Translations under genes and position numbers: made by a program
Part shown: piece by piece, positions 1-12,552 of the stretch
Layout: every line of letters begins with the position of its first letter
How positions within the stretch are numbered: the first letter of the stretch is position 1
Notes under the pieces: generated by a model
The model's input: only the letters and a program-made list of their open reading frames with translations
The model's database searches: none
What the model was told of the DNA's origin: nothing
Source of the DNA: Stachybotrys elegans
Lineage: Eukaryota; Ascomycota; Sordariomycetes; Hypocreales; Stachybotryaceae
DNA length: 64,000 nucleotides
Assembly: GCA_020746835.1 (NCBI GenBank)
Contig: JAGPNK010000041.1
Span: forward strand, 1 to 64,000
Direction: 5' to 3'

Positions 1-757
1 GAGCGCGTCCTAGTTGCTGTCATGTCGAATATTGACTCAGTCCCCGACGCCCCTGCGTTCGAGACCTTCCTTAATATCAACTACACCTCCACCAGCACCA
101 GCGTTGGTGACCTGGCTGATCTTGTCCCTCAATTCACCGGTCCAACACCCCTTGGTCTCTAGTACGTCTTACATTAACTGTTTCTAACCACTTACTGTAT
201 CTTCTCTTTTCTATTAATGCATTAAATGGGAAATGTGAGCTGACAGGGCCGTACATAGTGCCAATTGGATGACTGGCATGATTGCGAGCGACAGGAGGAT
301 CATGGATTTCATCGAAGAAAAGCACGCTGAATATGTCGAGAGAATGCAGGCTGCTGCTCCCGACTCTGTTTTCAGCGTATTAATCCAGTTCCAGCCCATG
401 GTGGAGTCAATGGTCAGCATCGCTGCTGCTAATGGCGGCAATGTTCTTGGCCTTGAGCGTGTAGTTGCCGATGGCCCTGCTCTTAACTGGCTGGTGGCTG
501 TCACCGTCGATACCGAGGAGAATCAGGCCAAGATCAACCCTCTCACACTCGAGTACCGTGACGCCATCAATCAATATGCTACTGAGATTGGCGTCAACAA
601 GAACTGGATCTACCTGAACTATGCTTTAGGTGACCAGAACCCTATCCTCCACTATGGCCAGGAATCGCTGGACTTCCTGAGGGCTGTCTCTGCCAAGTAC
701 GATCCTGGAAGTGTCTTTCAAACTCAACGGCATTCTGGATTTAAAATCCCTATATAA
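1..757 (+). CDS. FAD-linked oxidoreductase, C-terminal part (5' end outside window)
   Basis: The reading frame is open from base 1, so the gene starts upstream of the window. I place exons at <1-161 and 259-757 with one intron (162-258, GTACGT donor, ATAG acceptor). This join removes an in-frame TAG and reads into TGG-ATG-ACT-GGC. Only the last ~218 residues are present. They match the C-terminal half of fungal FAD-linked oxidoreductases (PCMH-type FAD fold with a BBE-like tail): an N-x-x-Y-x-N-Y motif and a tail of the form KYDPGSVFQ then GFKIP. The complete gene at 34731-36253 has a corresponding tail, so the two are likely paralogous families. The FAD-binding half cannot be assessed. Substrate is unknown; such enzymes oxidise small metabolites, often in biosynthetic clusters. 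Confidence 0.85.
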
Positions 758-895
758 TAGTTATCTAATATCATCTAAGCTCATTCACTGGTACCCACGT
801 TAATCATATCCACTTCATAGAACACCAAACCATGAGATGCCGGTATGGAATTAGCCATCTATCCCATTGCTGGTACTGATAGAAGTGGGCCTGCC

Positions 896-1160
896 GGTTG
901 CCAAAGCGGCAATTCACTACTTCGATGTTTCTAAAGGATCTAGCCTTGTCAGTGCTCTGAACGTCTCGGTTGCCTGCTTGCTCTTGCCAATAATACGCCT
1001 GTTGACGGCAGTCAGCCTATGCCATTGTTATTGACAATGACGTCGACAGCTCTATCTGTAGCACAGGATTGGCGGAAGAAACATTGCAGGCATTAGAAAG
1101 ATCTTGTAGTCCTACCAACCCATTGGCTAGGTCACCAGGCGTGCCGACATTGGACTTTCA
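896..1160 (-). pseudogene. Possible remnant of a short-chain dehydrogenase
   Basis: On the minus strand around 1008-1060 one frame reads AVDVIVNNNGIG, which resembles the strand-4 signature (DVLVNNAGIG) of classical short-chain dehydrogenases, and then hits TGA. The same frame upstream gives about 12 further SDR-compatible residues. No cofactor-binding TGxxxGIG motif and no YxxxK active site can be found nearby, and no frame is open for more than a few dozen codons. If real, this is a heavily decayed fragment. It rests on one short motif, so chance resemblance is possible. Confidence 0.28.
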
Positions 1161-1912
1161 GTGGCCGGCAGTATTCAGCTGATCCTTTACCTTATGCAGC
1201 CAGCCATTCTCGCAGCTATAGAAGGCCTCCTGCCAGTATGTGCTAGATGAGAGAGGGTTGGGGACTTGCGAGCTTCACTTCTAAGATCGTAGAACTCTGC
1301 ACGGACGAATCTCTTCTTGCCATCGGAAGAGAGCAGCGCGAATTCTTAGAGCTCAGGTAGAGGATATGACATGGCTGGGCGCGTACGTTGCGCCTTCCAG
1401 CCACGGGATCGCATGCCTTTCTCATGCTCGACAGGATCGATGCAATTAGAGTAGCCAGACAAACACACAGTCTTGAGGCTAGCGTTTCGGTAAAGTTACA
1501 GACGACGATAGAACTAAGAAGACCTATAGTGCTGAGAGGTGCGACTAAGGTACGCACTATCTGTGTTGTCCTCCCGGATGGGATGATCAGGACCCTAGAG
1601 TAGCGTGACATTCCAATTGGCAAAGAACATGACCAACCATAGCAGTGAGATTGAGAAGTAAACCTCCTGTAACTGCAACCATTTATATATCTACTCTGCT
1701 TTTCTCACTCGCGTGTATTTTCTAACCAATTGTCATCTATTGATCCGATATCGTCTTTATCGTCAGAGGGGGCCTCCTCGAACTCACTGGTCAGTATCCC
1801 ATTGGGGCACACAAACGGGAAATCCCACATACACTTTTAAAACAAAGCGCTGTTTAGCGTGGAGCAGATCAGGAAATTAAATAAATTGAACTATCAAGTT
1901 GTCTCCTCGGTC
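1161..1912. other. Non-coding stretch, no gene supported
   Basis: Short frames occur on both strands (the longest about 126 codons on the minus strand at 1243-1623) but they overlap each other, lack a recognisable domain and have no convincing splice structure. I see nothing that can be supported as a gene. Confidence 0.5.
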
Positions 1913-3258
1913 TTAAACAGTCTTCTCAATACCCTGGACTTGCCTTCTCTGCACTTCGTGGTAGTCTAGATCATTCATAACATACTCTGTGTCTACTGAC
2001 ACAAGAACGTTATCTTGGCTCTCAGTTTGGCCATGTCCTCCCACAAACCTTCTCAAATCCGTCATTGTCATCCTTGTCAGTCCCTGAGTAGGAAGTCTCG
2101 GCGCCATGATATCACCGGAAGTGTTGTTGCCACGTGAAGATCCAGCGAAGAGTGAAGAGAAGATGCGACCAATACGTTGGAGGAAGCTATCGCCGCGAGT
2201 CTTCACTTGGATGCTCTCTGACACGAAAACACCGCGGATGACCATGACAGAGGTCATGATGACGGCAACACATGCCTCGATCATTCCCCAATAAATGGCC
2301 CAGGCTGGAGCGGCTCCGTTCCCATTTTCACGGGTATCGGTGATGGTGCCGACAAGACGAATCAAGGCGCACACAATCATCGCGATGGATAGGCAGAGCA
2401 TGGTTGCCAGGGAAAACTTGCGAGAAAAGGGCATTCTGGCTTGCTTGAGAATGAATAGAGGAAAGGAGACGACTAGAAAAGATAAGAAAATATCTACTAG
2501 GAATAAGAAGAATTACTCACTTAAAAGATCTGTAAGTATATCCACAGAAGCCACTAAGATATTGTTTACCAGGCTCCTAATGTGTTGATTGGGATTATTG
2601 AGACATTGCGCTGTACAGAATTAGCCCGATTTCTCCAGCGATGAGTGAACATACTGTACTCTGCACCGAAGTGCGGACACACGATGATAAGAGATAGGAC
2701 CGTGTAAATCCAACAGGCAACTGTGAAACCTACAGATGCCCAGTAGAATACGGTTACCTTTCGTGGCATGTCTCTCACCAGTACATGGAAGAAACTGAGA
2801 AAGGCGAACTTGACAAAGTAAATGGCGCCATAGTTCATGGCGGCCCAGATAGCAGCCCACTCAGAGAAGGTAATCATATCGGCGAACTCTTCGCGAAAGG
2901 GGAATACTAAGCCCGCATTGAGGGCCTCGATGAGATAGAGGGTGGGTAGAATAAGGTCAAGACATAAACCAAAAGCGGCCGCAAGAAACGCGGAGGCGAT
3001 GAGCACAAGACCATCATCCCACCGAAGACGCCGACTTCTTGCGCGGATGATGAACCGCACCAATACGCAGAGAATAGCGATTCCGAACAGTATGCTGCCA
3101 GAGATCTTGGGAAGGGTGTTTGTTAGCAGTGGATGACTCTAGGCGCGGCGACGTACCACAAAAGCCAGTCTATCAATCCTAGCCGATGTGTCGATTGTTT
3201 CCTGTCGGCCAGGAACATACCGGTACGACGGAAGAAGACTTGGATCAAAACCTTCCAT
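1913..3258 (-). CDS. Rhodopsin-domain (PTH11-like) seven-TM membrane protein
   Basis: Four minus-strand exons give a 400-aa protein: 3258-3157, 3105-2655, 2610-2521 and 2472-1913. Introns of 51, 44 and 48 bases have GTACGT, GTATGT and GTGAGT donors. Each has a CTAAC- or CTAAT-like branch site except the last, which is less clear. The protein begins MEGFDPSLLPSYRYVPGR, has TM1 right after the first junction, then RLRWDDGLVLIA, the signature of the fungal rhodopsin-domain family, a Cys-containing extracellular loop (TQCLNNPNQ) created by intron 2, and the run TDLLIVSFPLFILKQARM created by intron 3. Later TM segments include AIYWGMIEACVAVI. The ~120-residue C-terminal tail is hydrophilic and cytosolic. 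PTH11-like proteins are proposed surface sensors; ligand and partners are unknown. No CFEM domain is present. A second, truncated member lies at 25886-26561. Confidence 0.85.
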
Positions 3259-3627
3259 TGTGAAGGAGAGGAGTCATGAGATGAAGGGGAACAATGTTTG
3301 ATGGGCGACATTTGGGGGGGGCAACTTTTAACTGACACACAACCTGAATGATAAGCTGAAGGATTCAGCCACCATATACACAAGTCGCCGATCTTGGCGT
3401 GCACTTTTCAGACTAATGATGCAGCGATAATAAAAATATCAGCATGCATTTGGGGGCGACAGAAGGGAGAAGAAGCTGGCTGATGGGCGGCAGCCACACC
3501 ACACACGTCTGGGTGTTCCCCACCTCCCTCCCTTGGCTTGGCTGACCTTCAATTTCTCACCCCTCTGCCTTGCCGAGTAGCTTCTCCGCAATGCATCGCC
3601 CAGAACGATTCCACCAACTCACTCGCA

Positions 3628-5354
3628 ATGGCTCATTTGAGTACTCTAGCGTTAGCCGCCACCATCGCAGGCTTTGCGTACATGGTGATTCAATTCCTAC
3701 ATCAGCGACATCATGTGCAAACGCTGCAGGCTGCCGGAGTGGTGAGTACAATGGATGCATCGCTGGGTCTGACTGGTGGCTGAAATCGACAGCCTATGCC
3801 CAAGTATCATCCCGTTTTTGGCCACCTACTCGCCTTGAAGGAGTGTATGAAGGACCTCCCGGCTGACGCCACCTTTCACGTGGTGGTTCAACGTCTGGCA
3901 AGGCAATTTTTCCCAGATGGCATCTTTTACCTTAGCCTCTGGCCTTTTCACCGCACCATGCTTGTCGTGGCAGACCCGTTGGTTGCGGCCCAAGTGGAAG
4001 CAGCCAACCTAGACAAACCCACCTCCATTACGTCGACCATGGAGACCATCAACGGCGGTCCCAGCCTCATGAGCATGCACGGGGCCGAATGGAAGGAATG
4101 GAGAACGCTCTTCAACCCAGGCTTTGCGGCAGGTTACATGAACGGGCTTGCTCCAGCCATTGCAGAGGAGGTATCAGTGTTTTGCAGGCTTCTCCAAGGA
4201 CTGGCAAAGCAAGACAGAGTATTCCAGCTTGAAGAGTATACCCTTCGGTTGACATTCGACATCATCGGACGGGTAACATTGTAAGTCTGCCACACCTAGG
4301 AGAATAAAATCCCTAACCTTGGCACAGTGGTGGGCGGCTTCGATATCAAGAGAAAGGAAGCCCTCTGGCAGACAGTTTGCGCCGGCAGATTCTCTGGACG
4401 CCGTTCGCCAAAAGCCTGAATCCTTTGAAGCGCTGGCTGAGCATTCGGCCGCTGGTGCAAAAATACAACAGCTACCGTATGAATCTATATCTCGATCGTG
4501 AGATTGATCTCTTGTTCGATAATCTCGCCACATCCCGACGGGAAACAAGGGAGAAATCTGCCCCAGAGAGGTCAATCATAGCGCTGGCCATGGACAAGTA
4601 TCTGGAGAATGCCGCCACCGGGAATCTGTCAAAACAGGCATTCAGAGACTTTGCAAAACCACAGCTTCGAATGTTTTTATTTGCAGGGCACGACACCACT
4701 AGCAGCACTCTGTTATACTGTTATTATCTCCTCGCTACCCATCCACGGGCACTGACCCAAGTGCGAGCAGAGCACGATCACATCTTCGGGAACGACTTCT
4801 CACTTGAGGCTACGATCAGCTGTATCAAGGGTGACCCTACCCTAATGAACAAAATACCATATACATCGGCTGTCATCAAGGAAACGCTACGAATCTTCCC
4901 ACCCGCCGCTAGCCTCCGTGATGGCCGTGCCGATATCGTCCTACGAGACTCAAAAGGCCATTTGTATCCGACAGCCGATTGCCATATCTGGACCCTCAAC
5001 CTTATTATGCATAACGATCCCAAGATATTTACAGATGCTACTAGTTTCCGGCCAGAGCGCTGGTTAGCACAACCTGGCGATCCCATGCACCCGCAAAAAG
5101 GCAGTTGGCGCCCCTTTGAATGGGGGCCGCGGAACTGCATTGGGCAGACGCTCGCTCAGTTGGAGCTGAAGGTGGCGCTAGTGCTGACAATCCGCATGTT
5201 TGATATTACGCCCGCGTACCCAGAATGGGATCAGACGCACGGAAAAGGGGGAGTCAAGCTGGTGGACGGAAACAGAGCCTATCAAGCACAGCTAGGTGGA
5301 GGTGGTGCGCACCCTGCAGATGAATTCCCTGTTCGGGTAGCGGTACGGGCGTGA
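3628..5354 (+). CDS. Cytochrome P450 monooxygenase
   Basis: Three exons (3628-3741, 3793-4280, 4328-5354) encode 542 aa; introns are 51 and 47 bases. ATG 3628 is the first in-frame ATG ahead of an N-terminal membrane anchor (residues 5-25). All P450 landmarks are intact: the I-helix AGHDTTSS (about 320-327), the K-helix E-x-x-R in KETLR (E386, R389), FRPERW, and the heme loop FEWGPRNCIGQ with the thiolate ligand Cys471. The length is normal for a fungal microsomal P450. It hydroxylates or otherwise oxidises a lipophilic substrate in the ER with a P450 reductase. An FAD monooxygenase follows on the same strand 690 bases downstream, suggesting a small oxidative tailoring unit, though no backbone synthase is seen nearby. 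I cannot assign a CYP family. Confidence 0.93.
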
Positions 5355-6041
5355 CGCAGCAGATAGTAGTGAAGAAGATTGCATTCTGCGGGTGTAAACC
5401 ACCGCGGTTCACGCATAGATATCGTGTCATAGCCTCCACTTGTCTCACTGACTGGGCAATGACAGGCTGCAAAGGCAGTCCCAGATTAGTCGCATAACAC
5501 ACGGCATCTTCCAAGTTCGAGAACACGTTTGGGATCGATGTGGCTGCTTATGCTCGGCAGGCGTAACAAGTGTGGGTGCCCCATCTGGACGGCAACCTCA
5601 AACCCGCTACGTGACGCGTTATCTCAATTGGAGCCTGTTGGCAGTACTTATTGGAAGATGTTGGTACGCCCTAGTAGCAACGGCCCCCAATCTCAAGTTG
5701 GCGACTCTCCTCGAGGATTGGGCGCGCCAATGATAAGCACAAGTGCCAAGGCTAGAAGTAAGCAGTGCTCGCACATGGTGTTGGTGCTGTATGACGATTT
5801 GTTGGGGATCGAATGCTACACAATATCTTGGCTGCTCCATATACAACCAGGCTCAATCTGTGGTCCTCTGCTAATCGTTGGTGGTGGCAGCCGGCGTCCA
5901 TGTTGAGCTATTTTCTGGGCCCCTTGGATCCCCTTTCCCTCGGCCATCTGCATTTCGGCGACTGCCTGTCAGCTCCATACTCCCAACCTCTCGCCTCTAC
6001 AGTCCGCGATATCCAAGCAAGCGTCCAGATAATCGCGCAAC
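5355..6041. other. Intergenic region between P450 and FAD monooxygenase
   Basis: 687 bases with only short overlapping frames. It must contain the P450 3' end and the promoter of the downstream monooxygenase. No clear TATA element or coding domain is visible. Confidence 0.5.
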
Positions 6042-7429
6042 ATGGCGATGCACGACACCAAGTTCCGAGTAATCATCATTGGTGCTGGTCCGACTGGCCT
6101 ATACATGGCTAAGGCACTGGTTGCGGCAAACATTGACTTTATCGTTCTTGAAAAAGGCCCTTCTACCTTTCTTGATCGAGGCAACCATTACCTGATTTTC
6201 CCACACACATGCCGGCTGCTTCACCAAGTCGGGCTCTATGACGAAGCTAAGAATCGTTCGTATGAGCTCACGGCTAAGTGTGATCTAATGAGCAATGGTG
6301 CTGTTCTTAGCCACTACCTTGTGTGGTCTCAGTTGAAACAAGTGTACGTTGGCAATTTGCTGCTACTGGCATTCACTGATATTCTACAAGGCACGGATAT
6401 CCCACACTGCCACTTCAGCGCTGTGACCTGCTCGACATCCTTTATCAGAGCATACCCAACCGGGACCAAGTAGTTAAGACGGAAGCCAAGATTGTGAAGG
6501 TTGAGGAGGCGGAAAATGGTGTAAAGGTCTATCTGGCAGATGGTACTGTCGAAAGTGGCTCGGTTGTCGTTGGGGCCGATGGCACATACGGCATTGTGAA
6601 GAAGTATATCCACGAAGCCAGATCTGAGAGTATGTCGCTCGCGTCTGCTCCTGTGGTCGGCACTCCAACAAGCTCTCATTTCTACAGCATCTTCGCACGG
6701 GGTTCAAACAAACACAACATCCCGTCCGGTATCTTTTTTGAGACCCGAGATACCGGTCGGGGTGTACAGCTCGGCGCCAATGGGGATATGATCAACGTCG
6801 TCATGTACAAAAAGCTGCCCCAACCTTCAACGACTCAGATCATCTATTCAGAAGAGGACATGGAAAAGTTTGCTGAATCTCTCTTTGACTTGGTGGTTAC
6901 TCCTGGGGGGGTTACCGTCGGGGATATTTGGCCCGACATTCACAAACAGACGGCTCGGCTGGTGAGCCAAGAAGAGGGTTTCTCCCAGCACTGGCATACC
7001 AATCGTGTGGTTATTACTGGCGATGCCGCCGTGACAATCTCAAGTGTCAACGCTTTGGGCGTCAACTGTGGCCTACACTCGACTGCGGTGCTCGCCAGCC
7101 AGCTACAGGAAGTAGTGTCTTCGGCTGTCGGAAGTCCAACTGCAGAAGCCCTCGGGGCCGCCTTTGATCGCTACCAACGCATCCGCACAGGGGAGCTGAC
7201 GGCAATTTCCAAATTTGCCTACGCTACCGTGCGACAGCTGACTTGGGACTCTTGGACTGACTGGTTCATGGACCGGTTCCTGAAACGCTGGATCGGTCCA
7301 GATACTTTGGTCAAGAGGTACTTTCACCCTATGATTGCTAAAGGGCAGGTATTGAGATACGTGCCATTTCAATCCGAGCCAGGTTTGATGCCGTGGAGAT
7401 GGAATCCTGATTGCGCAAAGAAGATGTGA
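6042..7429 (+). CDS. FAD-dependent monooxygenase (aromatic hydroxylase / PaxM-like fold)
   Basis: Two exons (6042-6341 and 6419-7429; intron 77 bases, GTGTAC donor, TTCAG acceptor) encode 436 aa. The N-terminus carries the dinucleotide-binding motif IIIGAGPTGL (about 10-19) and an acidic residue ending strand 2 in IVLEKG. A C-terminal FAD motif GDAAVTISSVNALGVNCG lies near residue 300. The usual GDAAH has Val instead of His, while the downstream G-x-N-x-G is kept. The C-terminal ~100 residues are basic and aromatic (WDSWTDWFMDRF). Family members use NAD(P)H and O2 to hydroxylate or epoxidise aromatic or terpenoid substrates. ATG 6042 is chosen because the Rossmann strand starts a few residues later; a second ATG two codons on is equally possible. 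Its position after the P450 suggests a shared pathway, which is inference. Confidence 0.87.
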
Positions 7430-10400
7430 ACACAGCATATGAGCAATGCATGTGCTTATGTCCATTATTAGTAACCCAGATCAACTATTTGTGTTATATT
7501 GTCTTTCCGTCCAACTGGTTGCTGTCCAAGTACCCCTTTTCCATACGCCAGATGCGCGCCGTCATCGCATCGTTCCAGTCTCATATCAAGGCCCTTGCCC
7601 GCGGCCTGCTCCTGAAAGGCTGATGTTGTATTCAACTCTATACTTCCTACGCACATTTTTAAAAAGGATTCTTCTCTTTGTCGCTATTATTATGGTCGAA
7701 GTTATGACTAACCATCGAAAATTGACACAGGAGCTGCTTGACAAGAATGTGGAACTCAGCAGCAATGAACTGGTACGTGGGCCTTACCATATCATTGGTT
7801 TCCAGTCAGAGATGCAGGGAAGGATTTCATATACCTTCAAAGCTGAAGCGCACCGACTGTATTGTTCCCGTCAAGATAAATGATCTCATACTGGCAATAA
7901 ACACAATGTGGAGTGGCAGACAAGCCGTCTTGGAGGACTCAAGACTGGCAGTGTCACAGAAGCGCCTCGTTGACGAAGGCTCGTAGAGTTTCAGGCCTAA
8001 CGCATCGTACAGTCCTAGGTAGGCTTGGTAGCCTAGGCCGCGTAATGGTTGACTTGATGGTATCTGAAGGTGCAAGGAATTTTCTCCCTCCCTCACGTTC
8101 GAAGCTTTGTTTCACGCCTCCATCCTGACTCTTGCCTGACTCTGTGCCAAGCTTCGAATCAAACCAATAGAGCCCATTCTTCTATCCCCATGGCTGTCGA
8201 CGACACCGAGTTAGCAATATCCACCCCCCTTGTCTTAGAGACATCCCCGAATAGTATTTGCAGATCTAGCTCGATTCAGGCACATGGATATGGAGATGCC
8301 GGAGCATGCCCCCATGTCAGGGCTGCCGAGGTACGGCAACAACCGTCCCCGGCCTCCCCACCTACTTGTACCCTGCGGGCAGGATCGTTGACAATGCTGG
8401 GTTATGCCCTTGATCAGGTTAAGCCCTACAGATCAGGTTTACTTGACCAATGAGAGTGGCGAAAGATTTCTATCTCGTCGAGTCATTTCCCGTCAACAAG
8501 CAGGATAGCATAATCGCAGTGAGCTTCGAGTCGCTTTACGCAGGTGAGATTTGGTGGTCGGTCGCCATCGGTATTGTATGCATAAGGGACCAGTCAGTTG
8601 GCAGCACTGCCTCGATGGGTTAGGTTGCGCAATGTTACATGTATCCTGGCTACAGGCTGCCACCTTGAGTGACGCCACTCCAAGCTTGTACTTGATGCGC
8701 CACGTCGATAGTTGGCTCTGTAACACTCATCGTATCCGTGCTTCCTCTCCAATTACGGCACACCACAGAATGCCTCAGTCCAGTCCCTCCTGATACCACG
8801 GTATCTAAGTCGGTATCAACGCTTACAAAGAAAACCCACTCCGCGGGAGTTTCAGATGGTTCCAGCCAGGATCAAATCGATTTTGGGTGACCAAACCATC
8901 ATTGGTCGAGAACCACGCATCGCTGCCGACATGGATGAACGGCAGGCTAAGGGCTCCACCAACCGAGGCGACTAGTTATATCTCCGTTACTCGGGGAATG
9001 GCGAGATTAAGCCGCCGAATGACGAATACAATGACACGGGGACAAACCTATTAACGCGTGACTTCGCGCTCTATCTCCTCCATCATGACGACCGGTAGAA
9101 GGTTGCCAGCATGAATGGTAAGACCCTGGGAGGCCTGCTCGACAAGATGGTGACGAAGGGCGTCATCACGAAACCGTCAGATGTCTCGAGTCAGTGGTGT
9201 CAAAGACCAGGTCGTCTGTCAACCACGATGGCGGAAGAAGCGTCCGTGCGATCACGGATGGCAACTGGGCACGGCGCCGAACTGGTTGATAGAACTCAAG
9301 GGATACACGATCCTGATGGCCTCTGAACCTCTCGAGTCGGCTCATGAGGTCGAGGTACAGGGGCAGTACTTTGGTAAGCTGCCCTTTCTTCTTCACGACA
9401 TACGCAGGCAAACAAATGGTCTGATGTTGAGCCACTCCCACATGTTTCGGCGTCTCCGCGCCAGGTGTTCCAGGATGCCTAACGGAACCAGCCTCAGATC
9501 CCATGCCTATGCGGGAACAATGCCTTGACCTTCCTTGGGCCCCCTCTTATGGGGCTTGCCGGCCTTGGCACCTGCGAGGGAGCTATAGCGGTATCCCTCA
9601 TCAGCAGTGCATAAGGTCCCCTTCTATTAGGGACAAGGCCCATGGCCTGTGCCCGGGCGACGGTCGGCGGCGCCCCCGCAACTCTTGGTATTATCGCAAT
9701 GAGAGCTGTCAGGTTCCTTCTAGGTTCTGGCGCATACCCGTCACTGGCGGCATCGTGACCCAGCTATTTTGCATCACAGTGGTTATTCAGGCACGGCAGA
9801 GCCTGCACGACTTCACGGTCCATCTGGATACGAGCCTAGGGAATTTGGACGAGCAAGAAGCCGAGTCGTCGCTCCCATCACTAAGAACTACCTCCTCCAA
9901 AGGTAGTGACGAGTCATAGACCTTCCAAACCCGAAGCGACGAAACCCAGACTGAGACGTAGACGTTTTCCAGGCCCTGGATCAAAGGGGTCACGAATTGG
10001 TGAACGCACCTCGGATGCCCGGGGATTGCCCGAGCATGAATAGAGTGGCCGTGCGCGTTACCAAGTGTAGTCTCTTCAAGGAACTCGCCAATAACGCACT
10101 GGGCGCCGATGACCCATTCACCAAGTCCTTCACAGCCCACACAAGACGTATAAACCGGGCAACTGATAGAGGTCCTAGTAGTAGACGCCAGGACGCTATT
10201 CTCCGTGGAGATTTGCGTCGAGAACCTCGGCTCTTCCTATCTGTATGTGAATATGTACGCCATGGGCACCGCCTGGCAGGCGGAATATCTACCACACTAC
10301 CCTGCAGTTCCTCCTGTCATCTCACCACAAGCCTGTGAGAGCCGTACGGCATAAGACTGAGACGGAGAGGCCGGTCATGATGATGCATAGAAACCCTGAC

Positions 10401-11178
10401 TGCTACGACGATACACGGAAGGTCGTTGTCACTTCACATTAAACAGCCTTTGATATTTTCGAACAGCAGGGTATTGGGTAAATGAATACCCGGGCCTCGG
10501 AATAGGAACCGGCAGATAATCCAGGCAGTAGACGTGACCCATGTCCATTTGCGCACGGCCAAATCCGCCTTGGCATCCAACTTTCCACCGGCTCCGGCAC
10601 CCGACTCAGATCCACCAGCCTTGGCAAATCCGGCATGGCATCCCCCTTTTCGAGTCTTACCCCACTGCGGCACTTGCCGTGTCGGTAGGTAGGTCTGGCA
10701 CAAGCCAGTTGAGCTTCCGGGATAGGTGCTACAGCCGCTCGTATTCACTCCCGTCTCCGCTTGCCCGGAAACAATTCGGAAAATGCATGATATTAAAACT
10801 AATGCAACAGGGGTAGACTCGGCAACAGCCGGCCGGCCGGCTGCTGAGTTTATCTGTGATATCGAAGACATCATCGATCGGAGCCTCGGAATCCTACCCG
10901 CTGTAACTAAAGATGTGGATTCGATGCGGACAATATTGACCCCACTGGACAGTGCTGGTGACGTGAACCTTCTCGAAAGAGACAGCCAAGCGAGCGCAGA
11001 GTTCCACAGGCAGCCAGAGTCGCCTGACGGAGTGACTTCCCAGAGGGGGAATTAAGGGGCAGGTAAAGCCGGTGAATCGCAACCGCGGGTTCAGTTACAT
11101 GAGGAAGTTTGATTAAGCGAAGGGTCGTGCTTTGATACCACACCAGGGAAAAGGGTCATTGGGGGTTGAAGATGTAAC
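7430..11178. other. 3.7-kb region without a supportable gene
   Basis: Many short frames occur on both strands, none with a recognisable domain. At 8191 an ATG in a good context (CCCCATGGC) opens an 87-codon frame beginning MAVDDTELAISTPLVLETS and ending at 8453. It could be the start of a lost gene but has no identifiable continuation. At 9166-9504 a minus-strand frame of ~112 codons contains a weak VVKKKGQLTKVLP string. I could not convert it into a retroelement or any known domain. The region looks like decayed sequence. Confidence 0.45.
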
Positions 11179-11184
11179 TATAAA
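11179..11184 (+). promoter_or_regulatory. Candidate TATA element for the tyrosinase gene
   Basis: TATAAA lies 152 bases upstream of the tyrosinase ATG at 11336, inside a relatively AT-rich stretch. The spacing fits a 5' UTR of about 100 bases. This is a motif match only. Confidence 0.35.
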
Positions 11185-11335
11185 GCTATCAGGTTGTTCC
11201 AAGAAAAGACAAAAGGACAACCTGCTTTCAATTCAAGTTCTACCCCCAAAGCAGTAGTTCTACAGAGTCTTTTCTTGAGACGCTTCTGTCAAGGCCATAT
11301 CACTCAAAGATAGCTTTCTCAAAGATACCGTCACA

Positions 11336-12552
11336 ATGGTCAAGTCTATCACCGCCGCAACTCTCTGTCTGGGGATGATCCAGGCTGTCTCAGCTGCCTG
11401 CACCAACCCGACTCAGCGAAAGTCATGGTAAGACATTTCGAGCCAAGTTCTCCTAGCATTTTGTTGGCTAACCAATCACAAACAGGAGTGTCCTCAGTAG
11501 CTCTGAGAAGGCCGAGTACATCAAATCCACGCTCTGTTTGATGGACCCCGCACAGGCTCCATCCAAGACAGGCTATGCCGGCTCCAAGTCCCGCTGGGAT
11601 GAGCTTCAGGTGGCCCATGTAGCCCAGGTTCAATTCATTCATGTTGTTGTATGTTATCCTTCCCATTAACCGCTGCTGAACCATCAGAACTAACGCCCAC
11701 AGGGCGCATTTCTTCCGTGGCATCGTTGGTTTATGACTGTCCACGAGAATCTTCTCCGAGATGAATGTGGCTATACTGGCCCTATCCCGTAAGAAAAACT
11801 GTTCACATTAACCAGGGAGATCAGACTTTAACAATTTCATAGTTACTGGAATGAACAGGAGGACCAGGCAGCAGGACCCCTGACGGCTGCCAGCATCTGG
11901 GGCGACGATCCTTCGACCTCGTTCGGATCCGGTCGCACCGACAGCGACGGATGCCTTGTCGATGGCCCATTCAAGGATGTGAAATACAACGTCAACGTTC
12001 AGCTGGAAAGGGGCGCCGACAACTGTCTTGCCTATGATCTCAAGGAAAACCAGTTCCAACTGATCCGTCAAGAGCTCGTTGACATTTGCAACACCTTCGA
12101 AAGCTACACCGATTTCAACACCTGTATTGGCGGATCACCCCATACGTCCGGACACTTTGCTATCGGAGGCACCGTGAGTACATCCAATCTACCCAACACA
12201 GACTTGCAGAGCCTAACCGGGATAATTGTAGATGGACGACGTTTCTCTCTCACCCGCTGATCCGCTATTCTTCATGCACCACACTAACCTCGACCGTCTT
12301 TGGTGGGAATGGCAGAGCAAGAACACTTCTCGTCTGACAGACATGGGCGGCCCGAACGTTGCCACCTCGGCGTTCCTGACATCCGTTCAGCCCAAGATTT
12401 TGCCCGTTGGAGCCTTCGCACCGTACTTCGAGGACGGCGGCGACGTTACCACTCTGAATCACGTCATGTGGATGGCTGGCACTGCCGAGAACATCACCAT
12501 TAGCGAGGTCATGGACATCAAGAGCGACGCGATTTGCGTGGAGTACATTTAA
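11336..12552 (+). CDS. Secreted tyrosinase (type 3 copper oxidase)
   Basis: Five exons (11336-11427, 11486-11648, 11703-11788, 11843-12173, 12232-12552; introns 54 to 58 bases) encode 330 aa. Residues 1-20 form a signal peptide (MVKSITAATLCLGMIQAVSA). The CuA site is H75, H83 and H92 (the last in GAFLPWHRWF). The CuB site comprises H214 and H218 in SPHTSGH and the histidine pair at 240-241 in FFMHHTNLDRLWWEW. Both copper sites are complete, and the two intron boundaries next to them preserve the motifs exactly. The protein is of the short secreted fungal type, without the long C-terminal extension that keeps classical intracellular tyrosinases latent. It should oxidise phenols to quinones (melanin or phenolic detoxification). 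It stands alone, with no neighbouring melanin genes. A TATA element lies ~150 bases upstream. Confidence 0.94.

Noticed and set aside
2437..2520. A 24-base intron in the rhodopsin-domain gene
   Set aside because: A 48-base intron using the next acceptor gives a realistic length and rebuilds the conserved helix, so the shorter option was dropped.
9166..9504. Minus-strand frame suggesting a Ty3/gypsy polyprotein fragment
   Set aside because: A KKKGQLTKVLP-like string is suggestive, but no protease, RT or integrase motif follows in any frame and there are no LTRs around it.
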